DNA of 56,946 nt, from assembly GCF_022179305.1 (NCBI RefSeq), contig NZ_BPQP01000071.1:1-56946 (forward strand), in the 5' to 3' direction. Source of the stretch: Methylobacterium iners. GTDB taxonomy: Bacteria; Pseudomonadota; Alphaproteobacteria; Rhizobiales; Beijerinckiaceae. This document shows, piece by piece, positions 1-8,166 of the stretch (position 1 is the stretch's first letter; each line of letters opens with the position of its first letter). A program made the translations under genes and the position numbers. The notes under the pieces are model-generated. The model had not been told where the DNA came from. It was given only the letters and a program-made list of their open reading frames with translations, and did no database searches.

Positions 1-39
1 AAAATCAAGCGATGAAGCGCAAGTCTGATTCGATAGGTG

Positions 40-1281
40 CTACCGGATCCCATCGATCGCGAGCCTCAGCCGCTTCGGGCCGCGCAGCGCCGAGCCCGGG
101 CGGTAGGGTGGCGGGTCCTCCACTAGGCGCGGGTTGATCAGGCGGCGCGCGAGCGCCTGGAGCGCCGCCTCCGCCTCGAACCGGGCGAGCGGCGCGCCGA
201 CGCAGTAATGCAGGCTGCCGCCGAAGCCGAAATGGCGGTTGTCGCCGCGGTCGGGGTCGAAGCGATCGGCGTCCGGGAAGACCGCCGGGTCGCGGCTGCC
301 CGAGGCCAGGAGGAGCGCGATATCGGCGCCCTCGGGGATGGTGATACCGGCGAGCTCGATGTCGGCCAGGGCCCGGCGGGTGCGGAACTGGACCGGGGGA
401 TCGTAGCGCTGCACCTCCTCGACGATGCGCGGCGCGCGGCAGAGACCGTCGCGGAGCTGCTGCATCTCGTCCGGATGGCGCAGCAGCGTCAGCATGGCGT
501 TGGTGATGAGGTTTACCGTGGTCTCGTGGCCGGCCACCAGCATCAGCACCGAGGTGGCGATGAGGTCGTAATCGCCCATGCGGGGGGCTTCCGGCGCGTC
601 CTTGTTCGCCAGGCCCGAGAGCATGTCGTCCTGCGGGTCGCGGCGCTTCCGCTTGATGAGATCGGCCATGTAGGCGGAGATCTCGTCGAAGGTGGCGCTG
701 TTCTTGGCGCGGTTCTCGTCGTCGTGGAGGCTGTCGGGCTCGAGCGCCGTGGCGAGCTGCGTCGCCCAGCCGTGGAACTTCGGCTCGTCTTCGTGCGGAA
801 TGCCGAACAGCTCGCAGATGACGGTGACCGGCAGCGGATAGGATAGGTCGTCGACGAGGTCGATCTCCTTGGTACCGCAGCACTTCGCCAGGAGTTCATC
901 GACGAGTTCGTGGGAGCGGCCCCGCATGGCCATCACCCGCTCACGGGTGAACTGGTGCATCACCGCGGCGCGCAGGGTGTCGTGCTGGGGCGGATCGCGG
1001 AAGATAAAAGGGCGGTGCGTGTCGACGATCCAGTCCCGGATCGGCTTCTCGACGAAGTCCCTGAGCGGGTTGCCGGTCTTGGGCCGGTCGGCCGGCGGCA
1101 GGTTCTGCGAGCTGACGCGCGGGTCGTGCAGCAGGCTCGACACCGCGGCATGGGTGGAGGCGACGTAGGTGCCGTCGTCCTGGCGGGAGACAGGGTGCTC
1201 CCGCAGCCGCGCGAAGAGCGGGTAGGGGTCGGCCCGGTTCTTCGGGTCCTTGACCTGCTCGAACAGGGTGCCGTCGCTCAT
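40..1281 (-). CDS. cytochrome P450 of a class I system
   Basis: A 413-residue soluble bacterial P450, expected to insert one oxygen atom into an unknown small substrate using electrons from a ferredoxin. The heme-ligand loop reads FGFGGSLHYCVGAPLA with Cys about residue 360. The I-helix carries AGHETT (oxygen-activation Thr) and the K-helix ExxR appears near EEVQRYDPPVQFRTR. There is no membrane anchor, which is normal for bacterial class I enzymes. I chose the ATG at 1281; the frame stays open upstream, but that stretch is antisense to the reductase gene. Its start lies 5 nt after the stop of the ferredoxin reductase, and a ferredoxin precedes that, so the full electron chain is in one operon. 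The substrate cannot be read from sequence. Confidence 0.93.
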   Translation of the reverse strand: MSDGTLFEQVKDPKNRADPYPLFARLREHPVSRQDDGTYVASTHAAVSSLLHDPRVSSQNLPPADRPKTGNPLRDFVEKPIRDWIVDTHRPFIFRDPPQHDTLRAAVMHQFTRERVMAMRGRSHELVDELLAKCCGTKEIDLVDDLSYPLPVTVICELFGIPHEDEPKFHGWATQLATALEPDSLHDDENRAKNSATFDEISAYMADLIKRKRRDPQDDMLSGLANKDAPEAPRMGDYDLIATSVLMLVAGHETTVNLITNAMLTLLRHPDEMQQLRDGLCRAPRIVEEVQRYDPPVQFRTRRALADIELAGITIPEGADIALLLASGSRDPAVFPDADRFDPDRGDNRHFGFGGSLHYCVGAPLARFEAEAALQALARRLINPRLVEDPPPYRPGSALRGPKRLRLAIDGIR

Positions 1282-1286
1282 GCGTG

Positions 1287-2561
1287 TCACGCCTCGGGAA
1301 ATGCGGGGTCGAGGATCGTGAGCGATCCCTGGTCGGCGGCGCCCCTGATCGGGGGGAAGGGCGCGCGGGCGGCGATCTGCTCGGCGTAGGCCGGCAGCCA
1401 GCGCCCGGAATCGAAGGAGACCGCCGCGATGCAGCGGCCCTTGGCGCCGTAGACCGCGAGGAAGCGCCCCGCCTTCGGATCGCCCTGCGCGATGGCGAGG
1501 GCATCCGCGCCCTCGGTCAGGCCGACCGACTTGATGGTGATGCCGCCTTGCGCCGACCAGAAGGCCGGCACCTCGGCATAGGCCGGCCCCGGATCGGCTC
1601 CGGCGAGCAACCGTCCGGCATGCTCGGCCTGCGCGACCGCATGACCCCAATGCTCCAGCGCCACCCGGCGCCCGTCGTAGAGCGGGTGGGGGAAGCGGGC
1701 GACGTCGCCCGCCGCCGCGATCGCTGAATCCGCCCGGCCATCCTCGCCGAGAACCTGTCCGTACGCGTTGCAATCCACGCCGCCCTCGTCGGCCTTGAGC
1801 CCAGAGCCCTCCAGCCATTCGGTGTTGCGCACGGCGCCCAGCGCGACCACGACGAGGTCGGCCTCGATGGTGTCGCCATCGCTCAGGACCGCCCGGGCGA
1901 CGCGGCCGCTGCCGTCATCCTCCAGCCGCTCGACCTTGGTGCCGCTGCGCAGTTCGACGCCGCGCGCCTCGTGCAGGGCCGCGACCACCGCGCCGAGATG
2001 GCGCCCGAGCACCCGGGCCAGGGGGACGGGGCCCGGCTCGACGATCGTCACGGGCAGGTCGAGGGTGCGGCAGGCGCTGGCGACCTCGCAGCCGATGAAG
2101 CCGCCGCCGATGATGAGCACCCGCCTCGGCCCCGCGACGAGGGCGGCCCGCAGCGCCGCCGCGTCGTCGCGGGTGCGCAGGGTGTGGACGCCACGAAGAC
2201 GGCCCTCCGCCGGGTTCGGCCAGGGCCGCGCCCGCGTGCCGGCGGCGATGAGCAGGCGGTCGTAGGGCAGCGTCGTCCCGTCGGCCAAGCTAAGGCGCCG
2301 GTTCGCGCGGTCGAGGCCCGTCGCCGCCGTGCCGAGGCGCCATTCGGCGTCGAGGGGCACGAGGTTCGGCAGCGCTGTGGCCGCCGCCGAGACCTCGCCC
2401 GTGAGCATGTGCTTGGAGAGGTGGGGCCGGTCGTAGGGCCGGTGCGGCTCAGCGCCGACGAGGGTGAGCCGGCCGGAAAAGCCCGCCCGCCGCATCGCCT
2501 CGGCACCGCGCAGGCCGGCGAGCGCCGCCCCGACGATCACCGCATGTCCGTTCGCGCTCAC
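1287..2561 (-). CDS. NAD(P)H-dependent ferredoxin reductase (FAD)
   Basis: A 424-residue flavoprotein of the rubredoxin/putidaredoxin reductase type. It carries electrons from NAD(P)H through FAD to the ferredoxin encoded just upstream. The N-terminal FAD-binding fold has VIVGAALAGLRGAEA. A second Rossmann motif for NAD(P)H, VLIIGGGFIGCEVA, lies around residues 145-160. The GDVARFPHP segment matches the FAD-contacting region near residue 280. The start is a GTG whose last two bases overlap the TGA of the ferredoxin gene (GTGA), implying translational coupling. The C-terminal reductase domain is complete. The assignment to the P450 pathway rests on operon position. Confidence 0.92.
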   Translation of the reverse strand: MSANGHAVIVGAALAGLRGAEAMRRAGFSGRLTLVGAEPHRPYDRPHLSKHMLTGEVSAAATALPNLVPLDAEWRLGTAATGLDRANRRLSLADGTTLPYDRLLIAAGTRARPWPNPAEGRLRGVHTLRTRDDAAALRAALVAGPRRVLIIGGGFIGCEVASACRTLDLPVTIVEPGPVPLARVLGRHLGAVVAALHEARGVELRSGTKVERLEDDGSGRVARAVLSDGDTIEADLVVVALGAVRNTEWLEGSGLKADEGGVDCNAYGQVLGEDGRADSAIAAAGDVARFPHPLYDGRRVALEHWGHAVAQAEHAGRLLAGADPGPAYAEVPAFWSAQGGITIKSVGLTEGADALAIAQGDPKAGRFLAVYGAKGRCIAAVSFDSGRWLPAYAEQIAARAPFPPIRGAADQGSLTILDPAFPEA

Positions 2562-2815
2562 GCGGAGCGATCCGTGACGACCTCGACGCGAATTGCCTGA
2601 ACCGGACAGGCGAGGCGGGCGCGCTCGACGGCGTCGCGCGCCGAGAGCGGAGGCGCCGGATGGTAGAACAGCGCCTCGCGGCCCTGCAGCACGAAGTGTT
2701 CGGGCGCCGCGTAGCAGCACTGGGCGTAGGCCTGGCAGCGGTTGAGGTCGACGGCGACGCGCAACCCCTCGCTGATCTGCTCGGAATCGGCCGGTTCTTG
2801 CGTGGGATCGGACAT
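2558..2815 (-). CDS. [3Fe-4S]/[4Fe-4S] ferredoxin of the P450 operon
   Basis: An 85-residue ferredoxin and first gene of the P450 operon. Cluster cysteines appear as C-Q-A-Y-A-Q-C, with a second Cys directly after, and a distal CPVQAI. The C-x2-Y-x2-C spacing matches P450-linked ferredoxins whose cluster motif has a variable residue (often His) at the position of the fourth ligand, so a [3Fe-4S] cluster is likely. ATG 2815 is preferred over an in-frame TTG two codons upstream. The extra adjacent Cys could allow an alternative ligand. It should reduce the P450 and be reduced by the flavoprotein encoded next. Confidence 0.9.
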   Translation of the reverse strand: MSDPTQEPADSEQISEGLRVAVDLNRCQAYAQCCYAAPEHFVLQGREALFYHPAPPLSARDAVERARLACPVQAIRVEVVTDRSA

Positions 2816-2878
2816 GGACAAGGAAGATCTTCAGTCGGTCCGCGGTTCCGCTTGCACCTGAGACCTGACGTCCCGGGC

Positions 2879-3523
2879 CTATTCACCGGGCGAAGCAACA
2901 TCCCTCCGGTCGACCTCGAAGCGCAACGCCCGCGCGGCGACGGTGGCGAAATCATCGAGCGCCGGCGCCCCCATTCCATCGCGGGCCGCCGCGGACAGAC
3001 CGGCCAGCGCGACACCGACCAGGTCCGCCAGCCGCTCGGCGCGGGCGGGTCCGAGATCGGCGAGGTAGGCGACCACGCGCGCCCGCGCCCGCGCCCTCAC
3101 CGCCGCCACCGCCTCGCGCGCGGCCGGCTCGTCGCAGGCCTGCACGCCGTTCAGGATCAGGCAGCCCGCTCCCTGCCCGCAGCCGGCATAGGTCCGGGCC
3201 GCCCCGCCCAGCAGCGCCGCGATGCCGTCCCCGAGATCCGGCTCGGCGAGGGCCGCGTCGAAGAAGGCGCCGTTGGTGGCGCTGTAGCGGTCGACGACCC
3301 GCGCGAACAGGCCGGCCTTGCTGCCGAAGGCGGCGTAGATGCTGGGCGGCGCGAGATCGAGGGCCCGCGACAGGTCGGCCATCCCGACGCCGGCATAGCC
3401 GCGCTCCTGGAACAGCGCCTTGGCGGTCTCGACCGCTGCGCCGACATCGAAGGAGCGGGGCCTTCCACGCCGCCGCGATTTTTCTTTAGCGGTCGCTACA
3501 ATTTGATCTTGGCCAGGAGCCAT
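2879..3523 (-). CDS. TetR/AcrR family transcriptional regulator
   Basis: A 214-residue TetR-type repressor. An Arg-rich start (SRRRGRPRSFD) leads into the helix-turn-helix around residues 20-65, with the typical segments FQERGYAGVGMADLSRAL and PSIYAAFGSKAGLFARVV. The rest is the helical ligand-binding domain. ATG 3523 is preferred; a GTG seven codons upstream is possible. The gene is divergent from a short-chain dehydrogenase with about 44 nt between starts, and the shared interval plus the gene's own first codons hold two related operator-like sequences. It most likely represses itself and the dehydrogenase. The ligand is unknown. Confidence 0.88.
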   Translation of the reverse strand: MAPGQDQIVATAKEKSRRRGRPRSFDVGAAVETAKALFQERGYAGVGMADLSRALDLAPPSIYAAFGSKAGLFARVVDRYSATNGAFFDAALAEPDLGDGIAALLGGAARTYAGCGQGAGCLILNGVQACDEPAAREAVAAVRARARARVVAYLADLGPARAERLADLVGVALAGLSAAARDGMGAPALDDFATVAARALRFEVDRRDVASPGE

Positions 3524-3548
3524 GCGGATATATGTAACGCCCACTAAA
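3485..3548. promoter_or_regulatory. Paired TetR operator-like sites
   Basis: Two copies of one 16-bp sequence occur in opposite orientation: TTTAGCGGTCGCTACA at 3485-3500 on the plus strand and TTTAGTGGGCGTTACA at 3533-3548 on the minus strand, identical at 13 of 16 positions. The first contains the inverted repeat TAGCG-GT-CGCTA. One site lies in the first codons of the tetR gene and the other between the two divergent starts, where a TetR dimer would block both promoters. Confidence 0.55.
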
Positions 3549-3567
3549 TTGCGGCAAGGAGATCATG

Positions 3568-4281
3568 ATGACCGACCTCAAGGGGAAACGCGCGCTCGTC
3601 CTCGGCGGCAGCCGCGGCATCGGCGCGGCGATCACGGCGCGGCTGGCAGCGCTCGGGGCCGAGACCGCCTTCACGTACGTCTCGGCGGAAGGAGCGGCGA
3701 ACGATCTCGCCGCGCGCACCGGCACCCGCGCGACGCGCGTCGACAGCGCGGACCGATCGGCGCTCATTGCCGCCGTGGCGGAGGCCGGCGCCCTGGACAT
3801 CCTCGTCGTCAATGCCGGCGTCGCCGTCTTCGCCGATCCGCTCGCGACGGACCCCGACGCGATCGACCGGATGATCGATATCAACATCCGCGCGCCCTAT
3901 CACGCCGCGGTCGAGGCCGCGCGGCGGATGCGCGACGGCGGCCGCATCGTCGTCATCGGCTCGGTCAACGGCGACCGCATGCCCTTCCTGGGCGGCGCGG
4001 CCTACGCCATGTCCAAGTCGGCAGTGCAGGGACTGGCCCGCGGGCTGGCGCGCGACTTCGGACCCCGCGGCATCACGGTCAACGTCGTCCAGCCCGGTCC
4101 CGTCGACACCGACATGAACCCCGCCGCCGGGCCGATGGCCCAGGCGATGCACGACCAGATGGCGATCAAGCGGCACGCGACCTCCGAGGAGGTGGCCGAG
4201 CTCGTGGCCTATCTCATCGGCCCGCATGGGGCGATCATCACCGGCGCGATGCACACGATCGACGGCGGCTTCGGCGCCTGA
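3568..4281 (+). CDS. SDR family NAD(P)-dependent oxidoreductase
   Basis: A 237-residue classical short-chain dehydrogenase/reductase. The cofactor motif GGSRGIGAA is near residue 13, the structural NAG near residue 83, and the catalytic Ser (IGSVNG) and Tyr-x3-Lys (YAMSK) around residues 135-150. It ends with the usual glycine-rich TIDGGFGA. AAGGAG at 3556-3561 is six bases from ATG 3568; ATG 3565 is only three bases away, so 3568 is preferred. It likely reduces or oxidises a small carbonyl or alcohol and is probably controlled by the divergent TetR. The substrate is not identifiable. Confidence 0.9.
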   Translation: MTDLKGKRALVLGGSRGIGAAITARLAALGAETAFTYVSAEGAANDLAARTGTRATRVDSADRSALIAAVAEAGALDILVVNAGVAVFADPLATDPDAIDRMIDINIRAPYHAAVEAARRMRDGGRIVVIGSVNGDRMPFLGGAAYAMSKSAVQGLARGLARDFGPRGITVNVVQPGPVDTDMNPAAGPMAQAMHDQMAIKRHATSEEVAELVAYLIGPHGAIITGAMHTIDGGFGA

Positions 4282-4308
4282 TCCGTCGGGCGGGATCGCG
4301 ATCCCCGC

Positions 4309-5061
4309 TCACGCGACGCCGATCCGGCCCCAGCCAGGCAGCTTCAGCGCGGGGCGGCGAAGGTCGATCCCCGCGACGAGGCCGAGCAGGCTCACCTCGA
4401 TGCCCTCGACCCATCCGAGCGTCAGCCCGGCGTAGCCGCCGAGGCTGAGGCGAAAGCCCGTCCCGCTCGGCGTCCGCGCGAGGAAGCCGTCCGGCGGCGT
4501 CCAGTCCTTGCCCAGCGCGGTCGGCGGGAGGGCCGTCTCGAGACCGGGCAGGCGCGCGAGCACGTAGGCCGTGAAGGTGTTGGAGTTCGGCCCCGGCCAG
4601 GCCCGGTAGGAGCCGAGGCCGCGATGGGGGTAAGCGGCCACCGCCGCCCGGATCGCGGGAATCGCACGCTCCGCCGCCGCGCCGTCGAGGGCGAGCACCG
4701 TCTCGGGCGTGTTGCCAAACCATCGCCCGTCCGCGGCCCAGCCGTCGGTCCGCACCGGCAGCCCCCACCCGACGACGTCGTAGCGGGTGTAGCGCGCCGC
4801 GCCCGCCTCCTTGATCACGATCCAGGAATGGTGGGCGAAGATGCCCCGCCAGCGGCCGACGCGTGCCGCATAGACCCGGACCAGGGCGGGCTCGGAGCTG
4901 CGCGCCGGGGCGAGAAGCCCCGCGCTCGACCAGTCGGCCACGGACCAGTCGGCGGCGCCGCCCTTCACGGTCCACCAGAGGGCATGGGTGGCGAGGGGCA
5001 GAAGGAAGACGATGGCGAGGAGGAGAAGCAAGCGACGCACGGTACGGAGGAGGGGAGGCAT
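4309..5061 (-). CDS. DUF3750 domain-containing protein
   Basis: A 250-residue protein that matches DUF3750, a family of unknown function. One N-terminal hydrophobic segment (about residues 7-25, rich in Leu/Ile/Val) suggests a membrane anchor or uncleaved signal, with the rest in the periplasm. Recognisable family features are HHSWIVIKE near residue 75 and the PGPNSNTF segment near residue 165; the conserved His and Asn/Ser would suit a catalytic site, but that is inference. It is convergent with the SDR gene and divergent from the TonB receptor. No clear Shine-Dalgarno precedes ATG 5061, so the start is less certain than the family call. Confidence 0.8.
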   Translation of the reverse strand: MPPLLRTVRRLLLLLAIVFLLPLATHALWWTVKGGAADWSVADWSSAGLLAPARSSEPALVRVYAARVGRWRGIFAHHSWIVIKEAGAARYTRYDVVGWGLPVRTDGWAADGRWFGNTPETVLALDGAAAERAIPAIRAAVAAYPHRGLGSYRAWPGPNSNTFTAYVLARLPGLETALPPTALGKDWTPPDGFLARTPSGTGFRLSLGGYAGLTLGWVEGIEVSLLGLVAGIDLRRPALKLPGWGRIGVA

Positions 5062-5180
5062 GACGAGATGTTTGCAGCCGGGGACGCGACCGCAAGCGCC
5101 GCCGTGGTCGCAGGCTCGGGCCGAGTGATGCCGCTGCGCCACAGGCGCCAAGCTTCCTCCGGCGGATGGAAAACCTGACT

Positions 5181-5195
5181 TGTTATAATGTTACA
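5181..5195 (+). promoter_or_regulatory. Zur-box-like site overlapping a -10 element
   Basis: TGTTATAATGTTACA differs from the perfect palindrome TGTTATAATATAACA at two of 15 positions. That palindrome is the usual core of Zur (zinc uptake regulator) boxes in proteobacteria. It contains TATAAT at 5184-5189, a candidate -10 element, so bound Zur would exclude RNA polymerase. It is 40 bp upstream of the TonB receptor start and stands out as AT-rich in very GC-rich DNA. Confidence 0.6.
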
Positions 5196-5235
5196 CACGC
5201 GCAATGTCACAGCATCAGAGTGACAGTGAGGCGTG

Positions 5236-7365
5236 ATGCGGTTCAAGCGATCGAGTGTCCTGCTGGCCGGGACCATCCTGTCGGGCCTCGGCCCGGCGCC
5301 ATCCGCCCGAGCGCAGACCGCCGAGGCGACGCTGCCGGAGCTCACCGTCACCTCGCCGAGCCCGATCGTGCCCACGGTCGCCCCGAGGGCGGCGCCGTCC
5401 TTGAGCACCGGCGTGCTCCCCGTCGTCACGAGCACCTTCTCGCCGGTAACGGTCGTCACCCGAGATCAGATCGCCCGCGACCAGCCCCGCACGCTGGGCG
5501 ACGCGCTGTTCGACCGGCCGGGCATCTCGTCCTCGACCTACGCGCCGGGCGCGGCCTCCCGCCCCATCATCCGCGGCCTCGACAACGCCCGGGTGCGCAT
5601 CCAGGAGAACGGGGTCGGCATCGGCGACGTCTCAGAGCTCGGCGAGGACCACGCGGTGCCCGTCAATCCGCTCGTCGCCGACCGGATCGAGGTGATCCGG
5701 GGGCCCGCCACCCTGCGCTACGGCTCCCAGGCGATCGGCGGCGTGGTCTCGGCGGAGAACAACCGGGTTCCGACCTTCATCCCCCAGGGCGGCGTCTCGG
5801 GGCAGGTCACGACGGGCTACTCCTCCGTCGACAACGGCCGGCTCGGCGCGGCGAGCGTCGATGCCGGCGGCGACGGCATCGCCGTCCACGCCGACGGCTT
5901 CAAGACGGCGACCGACAGCTACGCCACGCCGCTCTGGGTTCAGCGCAACTCCGCGACGGAGTCGCAGGGCGGCGCGGTCGGCATCTCGGCGATCGGCGAC
6001 CGGGGCTTCCTCGGCGTCTCGTTCAGCCATTACGACGCGCTCTACCAGATCCCCGGCGGCGAGGCCGCCGAGAACCGGACGCGGCTCGACCCCCGGCAGG
6101 ACCGGGTGCTCGCCCGCGGCGAGTACCGGCCGCTTTCCGGTCCGATCGAGGCGATCCGGTTCTGGGCCGGCGGCTCGGTCTATCGCCACGACGAGCGGGG
6201 CATCGGCGAGGACGGCATCGACGGGGTGCAGGCGACCTTCAAGAACCGGGAGGCGGAAGGCCGGATCGAGCTGCAGCACGTGCCCGTCTTCACGGGCTTC
6301 GGCACGCTGACCGGGGCGCTCGGCTTCCAGAGCGGGCGGCGGGTGCTCTCGACCCAAGGGGAAGCCTTCCTGCCGCCGACCGAATCGCGCGCCGACGCGG
6401 TCTACCTGTTCGAGGAGCTCGCGGTCGGCAATGGGCTGCGCTTCCAGGCGGCGGGCCGCATCGAGGGCACGCGTTCGACCAGCACGGCCACGCAATTCCC
6501 GGTCGATTACCTGCCCGTCGCCGGCGAGGACCCGCTGCAATACGGGCTGCGCCGCCGCTTCGCTCCGAAGAGCGTCAGCCTCGGCGCGCTGCAGGATCTG
6601 CCCTACGGGTTCGTGGCGAGTCTCAACGGCTCCTACGTCGAGCGCGCACCCACCGCCTACGAGCTGTTCTCGGCTGGCCCGCACGACGCCACCGCGACCT
6701 TCGAGATCGGCGATCCGACCCTGCGGCTGGAACGCGCCCGCACCATCGAGGCGAGCCTGCGCCGGGCGGTCGGGCCGCTGCGCCTCGACGCCACGGGCTA
6801 CTACACCCGCTACACGGGCTTCATCTACAAGCGCGAGACCGGCACCCGCTGCGACGACGATTTCGCCTCTTGCGGCAGCGGCGACGAACTCCGGCAGATC
6901 GTCTACTCGCAGGCCAACGCGACCTTCTACGGCGCCGAGATCGCCGCGCAGCTCGACGTGCTCCCGATCGGCGACGGCTTTGCCGGTCTCGAGGCGCAAT
7001 ACGACTTCGTGCGCGCCCGCTTCGACGACGGCAGCGCCGTGCCGCGCATCCCGCCGCACCGCGTCGGCGGCGGTGTCTTCCTGCGGGCCGACGGCTGGTT
7101 CGCGCGCGTCAACCTCCTCCACGCCTTCGCGCAGACGGATATCGCACCCTTCCAGACCTTCACGCCGGGCTGGGACGACCTGCGCGCCGAGGTGAGCCAC
7201 ACCCGGACCCTCGACCCGCTGGTGCACGGCTTCAGCGAGGTCACGCTGGGCCTGCAGGGCCGCAACCTTCTCGACGACCAGATCCGCAACGCGGCCTCGT
7301 TCAAGAAGGACGAGATCCTGCTGCCCGGGCGGAATCTCCGGCTCTTCCTGACGGCGCGGTTCTAG
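5236..7365 (+). CDS. TonB-dependent outer-membrane receptor, ZnuD-like
   Basis: A 709-residue TonB-dependent receptor. A signal peptide ends near ARAQT (about residues 1-26). The plug domain follows (DALFDRPGISSSTYAPG, RPIIRGLDNARVRI, the GEDHAVPVNP segment, VIRGPATLRYGS), then a 22-strand-type barrel ending in LFLTARF with a terminal Phe. The C-terminal segment KKDEILLPGRNLRL resembles the end of ZnuD-type zinc receptors, and Zur-like operator DNA precedes the gene. A loop with two Cys (CDDDFASCGSG, near residue 540) may be an extracellular disulfide. A convergent metallothionein supports a zinc role, but heme or another metal chelate cannot be excluded. ATG 5236 gives the cleaner signal peptide; GTG 5233 is adjacent. 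Confidence 0.85.
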   Translation: MRFKRSSVLLAGTILSGLGPAPSARAQTAEATLPELTVTSPSPIVPTVAPRAAPSLSTGVLPVVTSTFSPVTVVTRDQIARDQPRTLGDALFDRPGISSSTYAPGAASRPIIRGLDNARVRIQENGVGIGDVSELGEDHAVPVNPLVADRIEVIRGPATLRYGSQAIGGVVSAENNRVPTFIPQGGVSGQVTTGYSSVDNGRLGAASVDAGGDGIAVHADGFKTATDSYATPLWVQRNSATESQGGAVGISAIGDRGFLGVSFSHYDALYQIPGGEAAENRTRLDPRQDRVLARGEYRPLSGPIEAIRFWAGGSVYRHDERGIGEDGIDGVQATFKNREAEGRIELQHVPVFTGFGTLTGALGFQSGRRVLSTQGEAFLPPTESRADAVYLFEELAVGNGLRFQAAGRIEGTRSTSTATQFPVDYLPVAGEDPLQYGLRRRFAPKSVSLGALQDLPYGFVASLNGSYVERAPTAYELFSAGPHDATATFEIGDPTLRLERARTIEASLRRAVGPLRLDATGYYTRYTGFIYKRETGTRCDDDFASCGSGDELRQIVYSQANATFYGAEIAAQLDVLPIGDGFAGLEAQYDFVRARFDDGSAVPRIPPHRVGGGVFLRADGWFARVNLLHAFAQTDIAPFQTFTPGWDDLRAEVSHTRTLDPLVHGFSEVTLGLQGRNLLDDQIRNAASFKKDEILLPGRNLRLFLTARF

Positions 7366-7387
7366 GCCCCGCCGTCAGGACGGGCGC

Positions 7388-7561
7388 TCAGCCGTGGCAG
7401 GCGCAGCCGGCGTGGTCGCAGCCGGCGTGGTCGGCGTGACCGTCGGCGCAGGCATCGCAGCAGAAGGCCTTGCCGTCCCGCGTCACCGCCCCGGCCACCG
7501 GCACGACGCAGACGCAATCCTGGCAGGCACACTTCACCATCTCGACGTCGACGCTGGCCAT
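7388..7561 (-). CDS. bacterial metallothionein (SmtA/BmtA type)
   Basis: A 57-residue Cys/His-rich protein that sequesters Zn, Cd or Cu(I) in the cytoplasm. Metal ligands run as CACQDCVC near residues 10-17, FCCDACADGH in the middle, and a tail HADHAGCDHAGCACHG. The order CACxxCxC, then CCxxCAxGH, is the hallmark of proteobacterial metallothioneins. It has 10 Cys and 4 His in 57 residues. The C-terminal His/Cys tail is richer than in the cyanobacterial prototype. It ends 22 nt from the convergent end of the ZnuD-like receptor gene, pairing zinc import with zinc buffering. ATG 7561 is chosen; ATG 7540 is an alternative. Confidence 0.88.
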   Translation of the reverse strand: MASVDVEMVKCACQDCVCVVPVAGAVTRDGKAFCCDACADGHADHAGCDHAGCACHG

Positions 7562-7729
7562 GATCCCGTTCCCCGTGCCGCGGCTTGCCGCCGCTCGAGC
7601 GGCATCATCACCCGCTTCCGCCTGCGCGGCAACGGGGCCGGTCGCCGGCCGCGACCGCTCGCGCAAAGCGTGCTAAGGACGCCACAGACCCCGCACATTC
7701 CGTGCCCAAGGGCCAACCCAGAGGCACCC

Positions 7730-7975
7730 GTGGCGAACGCTTTCAAGAGCGGCGCATCCCAGGCGCGTACCACAGACGACTTCAACGAGCGGGCCAAGCG
7801 CCTGTCTGAGCGCCTCGGCGCCATCGAGAAGCCGGCGCAGATGAAGCGCGGGAACGCGCCGCGCCGCTCGTTCAAGGCCGGGCCGCGGCCCGAGGCCGAC
7901 GCCGTGCCCGAGGAGGCGCAGGCCGAGACGGAGACGGAGACCGAGACCAAGGACGAGGGCGCAACCGAGGCCTGA
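7730..7975 (+). CDS. small conserved hypothetical protein, acidic tail
   Basis: An 81-residue protein starting at GTG 7730, with AGAGG five bases upstream. The N-terminal half is basic and Ser/Arg-rich, with DDFNERAKRLSERLGAIEKP predicted helical. The C-terminal third is a low-complexity Glu/Thr/Ala stretch with repeated TE pairs. There is no signal peptide or membrane segment. No function can be assigned. A strong hairpin follows the stop by about 30 nt, supporting a real transcription unit. Confidence 0.6.
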   Translation: MANAFKSGASQARTTDDFNERAKRLSERLGAIEKPAQMKRGNAPRRSFKAGPRPEADAVPEEAQAETETETETKDEGATEA

Positions 7976-8006
7976 GACGAGGCCGATCCTCGCGCCGGAA
8001 AGCTAA

Positions 8007-8030
8007 AGAGGCCGGCGAATGCCGGCCTCT
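8007..8030. terminator. Hairpin terminator after the 7730 gene
   Basis: A perfect inverted repeat, AGAGGCCGGC and GCCGGCCTCT around a GAAT loop, lies about 30 nt after the stop at 7975 and before the convergent DUF6481 gene. There is no clear T-run, so it may act in both directions or need Rho. Confidence 0.6.
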
Positions 8031-8166
8031 CAAGACGTTCCGTCACCTCTGTCACCCGGGGGGCGCGGCCCGGAATCACAGGCGGGGACGCCACCGCGAA
8101 GCCTGATGGATCGATGAGCCTATCCGCCATCGCCCGGATGAGGCGGCCGGGGACGCGGAATGGTCC

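Noticed and set aside
1282-1818. Upstream extension of the first P450 frame to about 592 residues
   Set aside because: The extra sequence is the antisense of the reductase gene, which itself has clear motifs and a coupled start; the P450 family begins at ATG 1281.
5166-7439. Long overlapping frame in the TonB receptor region (about 757 residues, Arg/Pro-rich)
   Set aside because: High GC keeps alternative frames open; this one has no recognisable domain and lies on the same strand as the receptor, which has signal, plug and barrel motifs.
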